Assembly (NCBI GenBank): GCA_013140395.1
Contig: JABFSY010000497.1
Span: forward strand, 1 to 10,228
Length of the DNA stretch: 10,228 nt
Source of the DNA: Cyclobacteriaceae bacterium
GTDB lineage: Bacteria > Bacteroidota > Bacteroidia > Cytophagales > Cyclobacteriaceae
Direction of reading: 5' to 3'
Position numbers and translations under genes: made by a program
Shown here: positions 1-6,758 of the stretch, piece after piece
Layout: every line of letters starts with the position of its first letter
Position numbering within the stretch: the stretch's first letter is position 1
The notes under the pieces: model-generated
Told to the model about the DNA's origin: nothing
Seen by the model: the letters and a program-made list of their open reading frames with translations, nothing else
The model's database searches: none

Positions 1-40
1 CAATTACTCCATCCAGATCAAATATTACTGCTTTTATCAT
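1..40 (-). CDS. HAD-superfamily hydrolase, N-terminal 13 codons only (beta-phosphoglucomutase-like)
   Basis: The reverse strand starts ATG at 40-38 and reads MIKAVIFDLDGVI before the window ends. This is the HAD motif I: a hydrophobic strand followed by DxDG, where the first Asp (residue 8) is the nucleophile and the second (residue 10) the general acid/base. The DLDGV(I/L) form is typical of the beta-phosphoglucomutase/phosphatase subgroup. Beta-phosphoglucomutase converts beta-glucose-1-phosphate, made by maltose- or trehalose-type phosphorylases, to glucose-6-phosphate. That would fit the glucosidase and glucokinase genes on the same strand, but with 13 residues the exact enzyme is inference; another HAD phosphatase is equally possible. 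The gene is the next one downstream of the PfkB kinase, 118 bases away. It is cut by the window edge, not visibly damaged. Confidence 0.7.
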   Translation of the reverse strand, partial: MIKAVIFDLDGVI

Positions 41-60
41 TTTTAAAATATAAATTAAAA

Positions 61-155
61 GAATTCAGAATATTGAAGTAAGAATTCACAAGCTTAAGAG
101 AAACCCAAATTCTAAATTCTGACTTCTAACTTCTGTGTTCAAAATCTTGTATTCC
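61..155. repeat. Degenerate 7-bp repeats in two opposed tracts
   Basis: The spacer between the PfkB and HAD genes contains two tracts with a 7-base period. At 61-88 four units begin with GAA (gaattca, gaatatt, gaagtaa, gaattca). At 107-155 seven units carry TTC or a near match in a fixed position (aaattct twice, gacttct, aacttct, gtgttca, aaatctt, gtattcc). The tracts are opposed, so 60-87 and the reverse complement of 107-134 agree at 19 of 28 positions, with a 19-base loop between. A transcript could fold into a long imperfect hairpin. No perfect stem followed by a T-run is seen, so I do not call a terminator. Confidence 0.6.
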
Positions 156-158
156 ATT

Positions 159-1136
159 TCACGCGCGAATATAGCCCTGCTTGATTATTTGTTCAGTCTC
201 TGCCTGAGATTTAAATACCGCAAACGTTTTCCCTTGCGTTTTAAGAGCTCCTAAGGCATTTCCATAACTCACGGCATTGAGGTAATCAGTCGGCTTGTGG
301 AGTAGTCCAAAGCCGACCCCGCCTGCAAAAGAATCGCCACATCCCGTGGTGTCAATCACCTGATCAACTTTGATAGCTGGGACTAAATCTTCTTTGAATT
401 TTCCCCGCTCCTTTCGATAGACCAAACAACCTCTGGAATCTACTGTAACACAGACACACTTGACACCTTGCGATAAGCAGTGTAGTGCGAATTTTCTCAA
501 CTCTTCGCGATCGGGGTCTTCAGAGATTGAAAAATCCTGGCTTTCATATTCCTTCTTGAACCACGATGCCTGGGCCTCTTCAAGGTTCATCTTTAACACA
601 TCGATGTAGGGAAGCCACTGATCGCGATCGATCCAGAATTTACGCTGGCGTTCGCCATTTGCCAGGCAGGCAGTGGTCGGGCCGTGGGCATCAAAAATAA
701 TTATGCCTTTACTCCTTTTCTTTAGGTACTTCAGCGTGTCTAATGAAATTTCATAGTCGCTTATAGGTATGAACACAAATACTTTGCAATCCAAAAGATC
801 TTTGAAGTCGGCCGGCATAATGGGATCCATGAACCCCGTTTGTCGCTCCAGTCGATTGTTGACATCTACAAAACGAAGACTAATTATATCTCCCTGATCA
901 TTCTTGGATGAAATGAATTTTGTATTGATCCCTTTATACCCTTTAAAAACCTCCCGCACATTATCCATATCTACTTTGCGCAAATGCGAAACTGGCACGA
1001 CCTCCAATTTATCTCCGGCCATGATTGACAGCGCGATCACCGGATGTGTAACGCATCCCCACTTTTGAATTAAGTCGCCCTGGTGAGTAACAATATGGTC
1101 GCGAGGGATAGGGCCTACGATGGCAATTTTTTTCAT
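159..1136 (-). CDS. PfkB-family carbohydrate kinase
   Basis: A 325-residue ribokinase-fold cytoplasmic kinase that should transfer phosphate from ATP to a sugar or nucleoside hydroxyl. The C-terminal PfkB signature is clear at about 262-275 (DTTGCGDSFAGG), with Asp268 as the expected catalytic base. The usual GAGD anion-hole motif is GCGD here. The NxxE motif of the family is at 184-187 (NLEE). The N-terminal part (MKKIAIVGPIPRDHI) replaces the usual GG-containing start, so the substrate cannot be read off; this resembles a subgroup usually annotated only as carbohydrate kinase. Length is normal. The start has no Shine-Dalgarno match, but the next residues form the first beta strand of the fold. 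The gene lies 84 bases downstream of the ROK kinase gene on the same strand and is flanked on both sides by 7-bp repeat tracts, so it may be less tightly linked to the operon upstream. Confidence 0.9.
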   Translation of the reverse strand: MKKIAIVGPIPRDHIVTHQGDLIQKWGCVTHPVIALSIMAGDKLEVVPVSHLRKVDMDNVREVFKGYKGINTKFISSKNDQGDIISLRFVDVNNRLERQTGFMDPIMPADFKDLLDCKVFVFIPISDYEISLDTLKYLKKRSKGIIIFDAHGPTTACLANGERQRKFWIDRDQWLPYIDVLKMNLEEAQASWFKKEYESQDFSISEDPDREELRKFALHCLSQGVKCVCVTVDSRGCLVYRKERGKFKEDLVPAIKVDQVIDTTGCGDSFAGGVGFGLLHKPTDYLNAVSYGNALGALKTQGKTFAVFKSQAETEQIIKQGYIRA

Positions 1137-1151
1137 ATCAGGAAGCTTTAG

Positions 1152-1214
1152 AATTCAAAATTCAAAGTTCAAAGTTGATGTTCAAGTTTCAAAGGTTGAA
1201 AGTTCAAAGTTGAA
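1152..1214. repeat. Nine consecutive degenerate 7-bp repeats (consensus about agttcaa)
   Basis: The spacer between the ROK and PfkB genes divides without a gap into nine heptads: aattcaa, aattcaa, agttcaa, agttgat, gttcaag, tttcaaa, ggttgaa, agttcaa, agttgaa. Both TTCAA and its complement TTGAA occur, so the tract contains short perfect stems, for example 1187-1192 with 1196-1201. It fills almost the whole 84-base gap. The period and the TTC core match the tracts at 61-155 beyond the other end of the PfkB gene. The function is unknown. Confidence 0.75.
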
Positions 1215-1220
1215 GGTGTT

Positions 1221-2141
1221 TTAAACGGTTAAATAGGCTGCTCCAAAAACCCCTGCGCTGTCGCCCAACAATGGCTTTACAATGGGGGTATCTACCACGC
1301 CATTATTAAAAATATACTTTCGGGTTGACTCAATGCCATCTGTATAAATTTCATCAATGTTCCCCACACCACCCCCAATTACTATTACATCCGGATCAAT
1401 AATGTTTATGATGACACTGATTGCTTTTCCAAAAAAGTGCGACATGCGTTGAATCGTCTTGGTGGCGTTTTCGTCACCCACCTTATACAATTCATAAATC
1501 TCTTTAAGCCTAGTCTGTTGACCCGTTATTGAATGATAATATCTTTCCAATGAAGGGCCTGCCAATACTTTTTCCACGCAACCGCTCTTTCCGCAGTAAC
1601 ACGGTCCCCCCGATTCATCTAAATAATTGTGACCCCACTCGCCTCCAATTCCATGGAGCCCGTTGATTACTCTTCCGTCTACCACCAAGCCTCCACCCAC
1701 ACCAGTGCCCATGATTACGCCAAACACCACTTTTGCGTCCGGGTATTTCTCTTTCACTACGCCCATTCTTGCTTCAGCTAAGGCAAAACAATTGGCATCA
1801 TTGGCAATAAAAATCTCCAGACCCAATAACTTTTCCAGATCACTTTTCATCGGTTGAAAATTCATACACTCTGAATTACAGCCCTTCATGGTGCCAAGCT
1901 TAGGATCTAGCGTGCCGGGCGTACCGATTCCCAACTTTGAAGGCCGATAACCCATCTTGCCTTCCATCATCCGCACCAGCTTTTCTATTTGACCAAGAAT
2001 ATTCTGGTAGCCATGCTCCGCACCCGTGGGCACACGATCACGAAAAAGTATCTCATTTAAACCACCCGGGCCAAGGACTACTCCCTCCGCTTTCGTCCCC
2101 CCCAGATCGATGCCCCACAAAATATTCTTTCGGTCACTCAT
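1221..2141 (-). CDS. ROK-family sugar kinase, probable glucokinase
   Basis: A 306-residue cytoplasmic kinase that most likely phosphorylates free glucose to glucose-6-phosphate; fructose or another hexose is possible. The ATP-binding motif DLGGTK is at 12-17. The catalytic Asp is in ANDAN (Asp115). A glycine-rich phosphate loop MGTGVGGG lies at 144-151. The ROK zinc site is complete: His171 in EWGH, then CxCGxxGC with Cys181, Cys183 and Cys188, followed by Glu190. Length is typical. The start overlaps the stop of the glucosidase gene in ATGA (2141-2138), with no Shine-Dalgarno sequence, so translation is probably coupled. The order glucosidase then glucokinase suits direct capture of the released glucose. 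The family also includes repressors, but there is no N-terminal helix-turn-helix here, so this is an enzyme. Confidence 0.93.
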   Translation of the reverse strand: MSDRKNILWGIDLGGTKAEGVVLGPGGLNEILFRDRVPTGAEHGYQNILGQIEKLVRMMEGKMGYRPSKLGIGTPGTLDPKLGTMKGCNSECMNFQPMKSDLEKLLGLEIFIANDANCFALAEARMGVVKEKYPDAKVVFGVIMGTGVGGGLVVDGRVINGLHGIGGEWGHNYLDESGGPCYCGKSGCVEKVLAGPSLERYYHSITGQQTRLKEIYELYKVGDENATKTIQRMSHFFGKAISVIINIIDPDVIVIGGGVGNIDEIYTDGIESTRKYIFNNGVVDTPIVKPLLGDSAGVFGAAYLTV

Positions 2142-3778
2142 AGTTTATATATCATTGCTTCCCACGGGCGTAGACTTGAACTTACATCGGCATAGTTACC
2201 AATCAGTCTTTGCCCATTTTGCGGGATTGGAAAGGTACTATTCTCATTAGAAAAATTAAGAACTATCTGATATTTTTCTTTGCCCTCCACGCGGTTGTAA
2301 GAAAATAACCGTTCATGTTTTGTTTCAATGGGTTCATAAGAACCGTAGGTTAATGCTGGATGCGTCTTACGTAGACTCGCCATCGCGCGAAAATAATTGA
2401 GGATTGAATCGGGGTCATCCGCTTGAGCAACAACGTTAATTCGAGACGTGTTCGGATTTAGATCCATCCATGGATGACCAGTGGTGAACCCTCCAAAAAC
2501 ACTATCGTCCCACTGCATTGGAGTGCGCGCGTTGTCTCGTCCGGAATAGTTGGCTAGCGAAAGAAATTGATCTTCTGACATTCCTCGCTTTTGGGCTTCA
2601 CGCCATCCATTTTGAGTTTCTATGTCTTTGGAATCTGCGACCGCTTTTAGCTTGGTATTGGTCATCCCTATTTCATCACCCTGAAAAATAAAAGGCGTGC
2701 CCCTCATTGACAATAACAGAGTTATCAGTAACGTGGATGATTCTCTCCAATAGCTGCTATCATCTCCCCATCTGGAGACCATTCGAGCAAAATCATGATT
2801 GCCAAGAAATATACTTCCCCACCCGGTTTTGGCGAACGTATCGTCCCACGTCTTGAATACTTTCTTAAAATCAGTCATCGACCAGGGAATAGGGTCAAAT
2901 CGGCCACCAGGGCCTTGGTCCATAAACATATGACCAAAATGAAAAATCATATTTAAACCCTTCTCCGGATCTAAGTAATCAAGCGCGTTTTGTGGTGTAA
3001 TTCCCGGCCCTTCACCCACGGTCATTACATCTTTGTATTCATTGATGACTTTGGTTCTGACTTCTTCAATAAACTCTTGCAGTCGCGGACCATTTGAATA
3101 ATACCTGCGAATGGTTTCATTAAAATCAGCTGTATCTGTAGGCGGAAAATCAGTTCGCTTTGAAATCGCAGAAATCACATCAAGTCGAAGACCATCCACG
3201 CCTTTTTTCAACCAGTAGCGCATCAACTCGTGGATGTCCTTTCTCAAGGCGATGTTCTCCCAGTTTAGATCGGGTTGTTTGACTGAAAAAAGATGCAGGT
3301 AGTACTCGCCCGTCCGGTCATCTAATTGCCAGGCATTGCCACCAAAGAAAGAAGGCCAGTTATTTGGTGGATGTCCGTTTTTGCCCGGCTTCCAAAAATA
3401 GTAATCACGGAAAGAATTAGACTTCGATTTTTTTGACTCCTCAAACCAGGGATGCTCATCGGATGAATGGTTAAGGACCAAATCCATGATCAACTTCAGG
3501 CCGCGTTGGTGAAGCCCGGCCAACAGTTCATCGAAGTCTTGCATCGATCCGAATTCAGGTTGAATGGAATAGTAGTCGCTGATGTCGTAACCCCCGTCAT
3601 CATTCGGAGACTTATAAATTGGATTCAGCCAAACAGCATCCACACCGAGCGATTGGATGTAATCCAACTTTGAGATAATTCCCTGAAGATCACCTACTCC
3701 ATCCCCATTGCTGTCTTTAAAGCTTCTAGGATATATTTGATAGACAATCGCTTCCTTCCACCACACTCGGCTAGTCAT
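2138..3778 (-). CDS. GH13 alpha-glucosidase, probable oligo-1,6-glucosidase
   Basis: A 546-residue (alpha/beta)8-barrel glycoside hydrolase releasing glucose from the non-reducing end of short alpha-glucosides. All GH13 regions are present: DLVLNH at 99-104, GLRLDVI with nucleophile Asp200, GEGPG with acid/base Glu256, and GNHD with Asp329. An EF-hand-like calcium loop (DSNGDGVGD) is at 22-30 and the QPDLNW motif at 168-173. Val201 follows the nucleophile; in this family Val there favours alpha-1,6 bonds and Thr favours maltose, so isomaltose-type substrates are expected. No signal peptide is seen, so it is probably cytoplasmic. The frame is open back to 3943, but I choose ATG at 3778: the residues before it look like random translation of the upstream gene, and with this start the catalytic residues fall where Bacillus enzymes have them. 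The start overlaps the DUF3179 gene by 8 bases. Confidence 0.93.
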   Translation of the reverse strand: MTSRVWWKEAIVYQIYPRSFKDSNGDGVGDLQGIISKLDYIQSLGVDAVWLNPIYKSPNDDGGYDISDYYSIQPEFGSMQDFDELLAGLHQRGLKLIMDLVLNHSSDEHPWFEESKKSKSNSFRDYYFWKPGKNGHPPNNWPSFFGGNAWQLDDRTGEYYLHLFSVKQPDLNWENIALRKDIHELMRYWLKKGVDGLRLDVISAISKRTDFPPTDTADFNETIRRYYSNGPRLQEFIEEVRTKVINEYKDVMTVGEGPGITPQNALDYLDPEKGLNMIFHFGHMFMDQGPGGRFDPIPWSMTDFKKVFKTWDDTFAKTGWGSIFLGNHDFARMVSRWGDDSSYWRESSTLLITLLLSMRGTPFIFQGDEIGMTNTKLKAVADSKDIETQNGWREAQKRGMSEDQFLSLANYSGRDNARTPMQWDDSVFGGFTTGHPWMDLNPNTSRINVVAQADDPDSILNYFRAMASLRKTHPALTYGSYEPIETKHERLFSYNRVEGKEKYQIVLNFSNENSTFPIPQNGQRLIGNYADVSSSLRPWEAMIYKL

Positions 3779-4979
3779 TTTCTTTCGCTTTTGGTGGAAT
3801 AAACCGTTCAGTATTAAGATGGAACGTTTTCCAGGAATGCCAAAACTCCTGATATGAGGGAAGCACTTCAAGTTGGCTGCCAGCATATTTTCCACTTTCA
3901 CATTTGCCGTTCCAATTCCATCGCGAACCCGATTGCTGATCAATCAATACATTCAAACTATCCTTTAACAAAAACTGAAGAGTATCCATTCCCGCAACGG
4001 ACACCCAGGTGTGAAAAGAAGCAGAGTCGGCCTCCACTGCTAATAATATCGGGCGACCGCTGATTTGGTCATTTATCACTCTTCGTTCGACCAACTCATT
4101 CCAGTCATAGGCTCTCGCAAACAAACCCATCGGCACACCCACCACCCACGATTTATCTTTCCACGATAACGAATCACGACCCTCAAGGCTCCCCTCCATC
4201 TTTCCTTCGTCATACTTTGCCAATGTCTCATACTGATCTTTAAATTTTGGGTCGGGTTGAAGAATCAACGATTCAGGGTGCCTCGAAAGCCATGCCCGAA
4301 GTGTCATTTGTTGAGAAGTTATTTCGGTCAGTTGTGCTCCCTTCAATGGGCCTATGATGGCTGTTCCGTTGACTTGTCGCCACCAACTTTTTGTGGTAGC
4401 ATCTTCAAACATGGCGTTAAAATGATCCATGCCAACTAGCCTGAATGTTTCCGGCTGGCCGTTGACCAATGGGCTAAACACACGGCCAGATCTGCACACC
4501 GTGCAGTAAGTAACCATGATTGGTTGGCCCGCAATAGTGTCACGGACCTGGTGGTGATAACCAATGATTTCTATTGGATAAGCTCTAGACTTACCATTCA
4601 GTGAAACGCCTATAACAAGCTGATTATCAATTATCTTACTATCTTTTGCTTTTAGTAACGAAACAGACTCGGATTGATAGAACATTTTGTCGGCCAGAAA
4701 CTGAAAATTGAAAGCATAGCAGACAATTATCCAAAATGCGAGCATGGACGCAACAGTCCATTTGATGTAGGCATTGTTCCCAACTAAATAGAAGAATGCG
4801 GGATAACCTATCATTAAAACACCTACGATTCGAAACCACCAGATATAATTTTGAATGAAGTAAGCAAGCTCAACCACCTCATCCACTTGACTTCCCGGAA
4901 AGGGCATGATATAATACACACGTGCTACCTCCACCCCGATTAAAAGAACGATGCCGACTAAAAACAATAAAATCTTCAT
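3771..4979 (-). CDS. Membrane-anchored DUF3179 protein of unknown function
   Basis: A 402-residue protein with three hydrophobic segments at about 3-20, 45-66 and 74-96, followed by a soluble domain from about 115 to 395. The soluble part matches DUF3179: YCTVCRSG (Cys159 and Cys162), then GMDHFNAMFED, and a C-terminal GSRWNW plus FWHSWKTFH pattern. The function of the family is not known to me. The CxxC pair with nearby His142/His143 might bind a metal or act in redox, but that is only a guess. The membrane topology suggests the domain faces either the periplasm or the cytoplasm; the sequence does not decide. The start overlaps the glpD stop in ATGA (4979-4976), and the 3' end overlaps the glucosidase start by 8 bases. 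It is therefore made together with glycerol-phosphate and glucoside enzymes, an unexpected partner. Confidence 0.88.
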   Translation of the reverse strand: MKILLFLVGIVLLIGVEVARVYYIMPFPGSQVDEVVELAYFIQNYIWWFRIVGVLMIGYPAFFYLVGNNAYIKWTVASMLAFWIIVCYAFNFQFLADKMFYQSESVSLLKAKDSKIIDNQLVIGVSLNGKSRAYPIEIIGYHHQVRDTIAGQPIMVTYCTVCRSGRVFSPLVNGQPETFRLVGMDHFNAMFEDATTKSWWRQVNGTAIIGPLKGAQLTEITSQQMTLRAWLSRHPESLILQPDPKFKDQYETLAKYDEGKMEGSLEGRDSLSWKDKSWVVGVPMGLFARAYDWNELVERRVINDQISGRPILLAVEADSASFHTWVSVAGMDTLQFLLKDSLNVLIDQQSGSRWNWNGKCESGKYAGSQLEVLPSYQEFWHSWKTFHLNTERFIPPKAKEND

Positions 4980-6628
4980 GGATTGTTACTTGGTAAAAAT
5001 TGAGTTGCCTGTAAAATTACTTTATCTAGTCTTTTCCTCGCTATATCGAGATCGCTCAATGACCAGCTGAAAAAAGTGCTGAACTCAATCAGTACTACTT
5101 CTTTAATTTTTTGCAGTCGGGGCAGATCGAAGTACAACATCCCAGTCCGCCTTACCAGAAAGTCTTCGGGGGTCAAAACCATCTCATATTCAAAGCAATA
5201 CCATAATTCTGCTTTCATCAAAGCAACGTCCGTGTCCTTCTCCAAATTTACTTTAAGTCGATCCAGAATCACATCGCAATGCTTACCATAGTTAGCCACC
5301 AAATAGTTAACCTGACCTTCAAGATTTAACACTCGAAGCTGAATCAGTAGGCTTCCCTTATAGTTTTTTACCTCTTCGTAGTTCCTAAACTGGGTACCTG
5401 AAAAAGGTATTGAGTCTGTGAAGCATTTAACTTTAATTTGAGGGAAACTAGTTGACACTACCCGATCGACAATTCGTTCTGCCATCTTACGATAGCCCGT
5501 TAGCTTGCCTCCCGCGATAGAGATCAAACCGGTTTCAGATACAAATATTTCGTCTTTGCGGGAAAGTTCAGAAGCCGACTTACCATCTTCGTGTATCAAC
5601 GGTCGCAATCCAGCCCAACTGGATTCAATATCATCGATGGTCAATGTCACTTTTGGAAAGGTGCGATTCGTTGCATTGATAATATAAGCCGCATCCTCTT
5701 GGGTTGTCAACACCTCTTCTTTGTTCCCTTGGTAAGTAGTGTCTGTTGTTCCAATGTAGGTCGTTCTTCCGCGTGGAATGGCAAAAATCATTCTTCCGTC
5801 ATCTACGTCAAAATAGATCGCCTGTTTAATAGGAAACCTGTTGTTGGGAACGACCACATGGACTCCTTTAGTAAGGTGCAGGCGTTTGTTTTTCTTGGAA
5901 TGATTGAGCTCGCGCAATTCATCTACCCATGGACCAGCGGCATTCACCACAGCTTTTGCTTTTATCGTGAACGTATTGCCTACCAGCATGTTAGTTACAT
6001 GAACTCCGTCCACCCGATTCTCCGCATAAACAAAACCGGTAACCTGACAGTAGTTGGCAATGATCGCGCCTTTATGATGGGCGGTCTTCACAATCTCAGT
6101 AGTGAGCCGAGCGTCATCGGTTCTGTATTCCGCATAAATCGCTCCCCCTTTTACATCTTCTGGCTTTAGCAATGGTTCTGCACGGAGTGTTTGACCTCGT
6201 GTAAGCATCACCCTCCGATCTTGCTGTTTGACTCCCGCAAGCCAGTCATAAATCTTGAGCCCCAACGAAGCGAGCCAGTAACCCATCCCTCGTTTTTCAT
6301 AAAGTGGCAGCAACATCTTTTCCGGTATCACCAGGTGTGGTGCTAGTCGATGAACGATTGCCCGCTCGCTGCCCACCTCTTTCACTAATCCAAATTCCAA
6401 TTGTTTGAGGTAGCGCAAACCTCCATGTATCAATTTTGTAGAGCGGCTACTGGTGCCAAACGCGAAGTCATTTTTTTCAATCAAAGCAACAGTAAGTCCG
6501 CGAGACGCTGCATCAAGTGCAATACCCGCTCCGGTAATGCCTCCGCCAATCACCACTAAATCCATCGATTCAGTAGCCATCTGCCGGATAGATAAGTCAC
6601 GTGTTTTTGATGAAAACGTAAGTGGCAT
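4976..6628 (-). CDS. glpD: Glycerol-3-phosphate dehydrogenase, FAD-dependent (quinone-linked)
   Basis: A 550-residue flavoprotein oxidising glycerol-3-phosphate to dihydroxyacetone phosphate at the inner membrane face, passing electrons to quinone. The FAD dinucleotide motif VVIGGGITGAG is at about 25-35 and GTSSRSTKLIHGGLRYL at 58-74. Further motifs are YRTDDARLT, AGPWVDELR, GTTDTTY, SSWAGLRPLI and ISIAGGKLTGYRKMAE, then the helical C-terminal DAO domain. It resembles the Bacillus GlpD form (about 555 residues) more than the E. coli one. The frame is open to ATG 6703, but I choose ATG 6628: the stretch FSSKTRD...QM...DL aligns without gaps to the start of Bacillus GlpD as I recall it, whereas the 25 residues before it do not resemble the family. 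It is the first gene of the minus-strand operon and is divergent from the TerC gene. No glycerol kinase or facilitator lies in the window. Confidence 0.93.
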   Translation of the reverse strand: MPLTFSSKTRDLSIRQMATESMDLVVIGGGITGAGIALDAASRGLTVALIEKNDFAFGTSSRSTKLIHGGLRYLKQLEFGLVKEVGSERAIVHRLAPHLVIPEKMLLPLYEKRGMGYWLASLGLKIYDWLAGVKQQDRRVMLTRGQTLRAEPLLKPEDVKGGAIYAEYRTDDARLTTEIVKTAHHKGAIIANYCQVTGFVYAENRVDGVHVTNMLVGNTFTIKAKAVVNAAGPWVDELRELNHSKKNKRLHLTKGVHVVVPNNRFPIKQAIYFDVDDGRMIFAIPRGRTTYIGTTDTTYQGNKEEVLTTQEDAAYIINATNRTFPKVTLTIDDIESSWAGLRPLIHEDGKSASELSRKDEIFVSETGLISIAGGKLTGYRKMAERIVDRVVSTSFPQIKVKCFTDSIPFSGTQFRNYEEVKNYKGSLLIQLRVLNLEGQVNYLVANYGKHCDVILDRLKVNLEKDTDVALMKAELWYCFEYEMVLTPEDFLVRRTGMLYFDLPRLQKIKEVVLIEFSTFFSWSLSDLDIARKRLDKVILQATQFLPSNNP

Positions 6629-6758
6629 TAAAAACTGTAAATCAAAAATAGTTTGGCCAAAAATGGGATTAAAAGACTGATTTTCCTTTGTTTGGACATA
6701 CATTTTTTAAGTTCAACTCTTTGTTTAATTTAGACACAAATTTCAAATTCTGCTGTAG
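6629..6758. promoter_or_regulatory. Divergent intergenic region between glpD and the TerC gene
   Basis: This 130-base AT-rich gap must hold the start signals for both divergent transcription units, since each lead gene faces outward from it. On the minus strand TATTTTTG at 6650-6643 fits the Bacteroidota -7 pattern TAnnTTTG, but it lies only about 15 bases before the glpD start and has no clear TTTG at the expected -33 distance. I therefore do not assign a promoter precisely. No riboswitch-like fold is evident; in particular there is no room for the manganese riboswitch that precedes some terC/alx genes. The upstream-most glpD ATG (6703) lies inside this gap. Confidence 0.4.

Noticed and set aside
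61..1214. Repeats around the PfkB gene as a CRISPR array or transposon ends
   Set aside because: The units are 7 bases, contiguous and degenerate, without spacers, and no transposase or target duplication accompanies them.
3779..3943. Upstream in-frame extension of the glucosidase by 55 residues
   Set aside because: The extension is not GH13-like, lies wholly inside the DUF3179 gene, and would shift the catalytic residues away from their usual positions.
5591..6169. 192-codon open frame on the plus strand inside glpD
   Set aside because: It lies antisense to well-conserved GlpD motifs, resembles no family, and is best explained as a shadow frame.
6643..6650. TATTTTTG as a sure Bacteroidota -7 element for glpD
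   Set aside because: There is no TTTG at the -33 distance and the leader would be only a few bases, so the match may be chance in AT-rich DNA.
6629..6703. Upstream start for GlpD at 6703
   Set aside because: The 25 extra residues match no GlpD N-terminus I know, while the residues from 6628 align to the Bacillus form without gaps.
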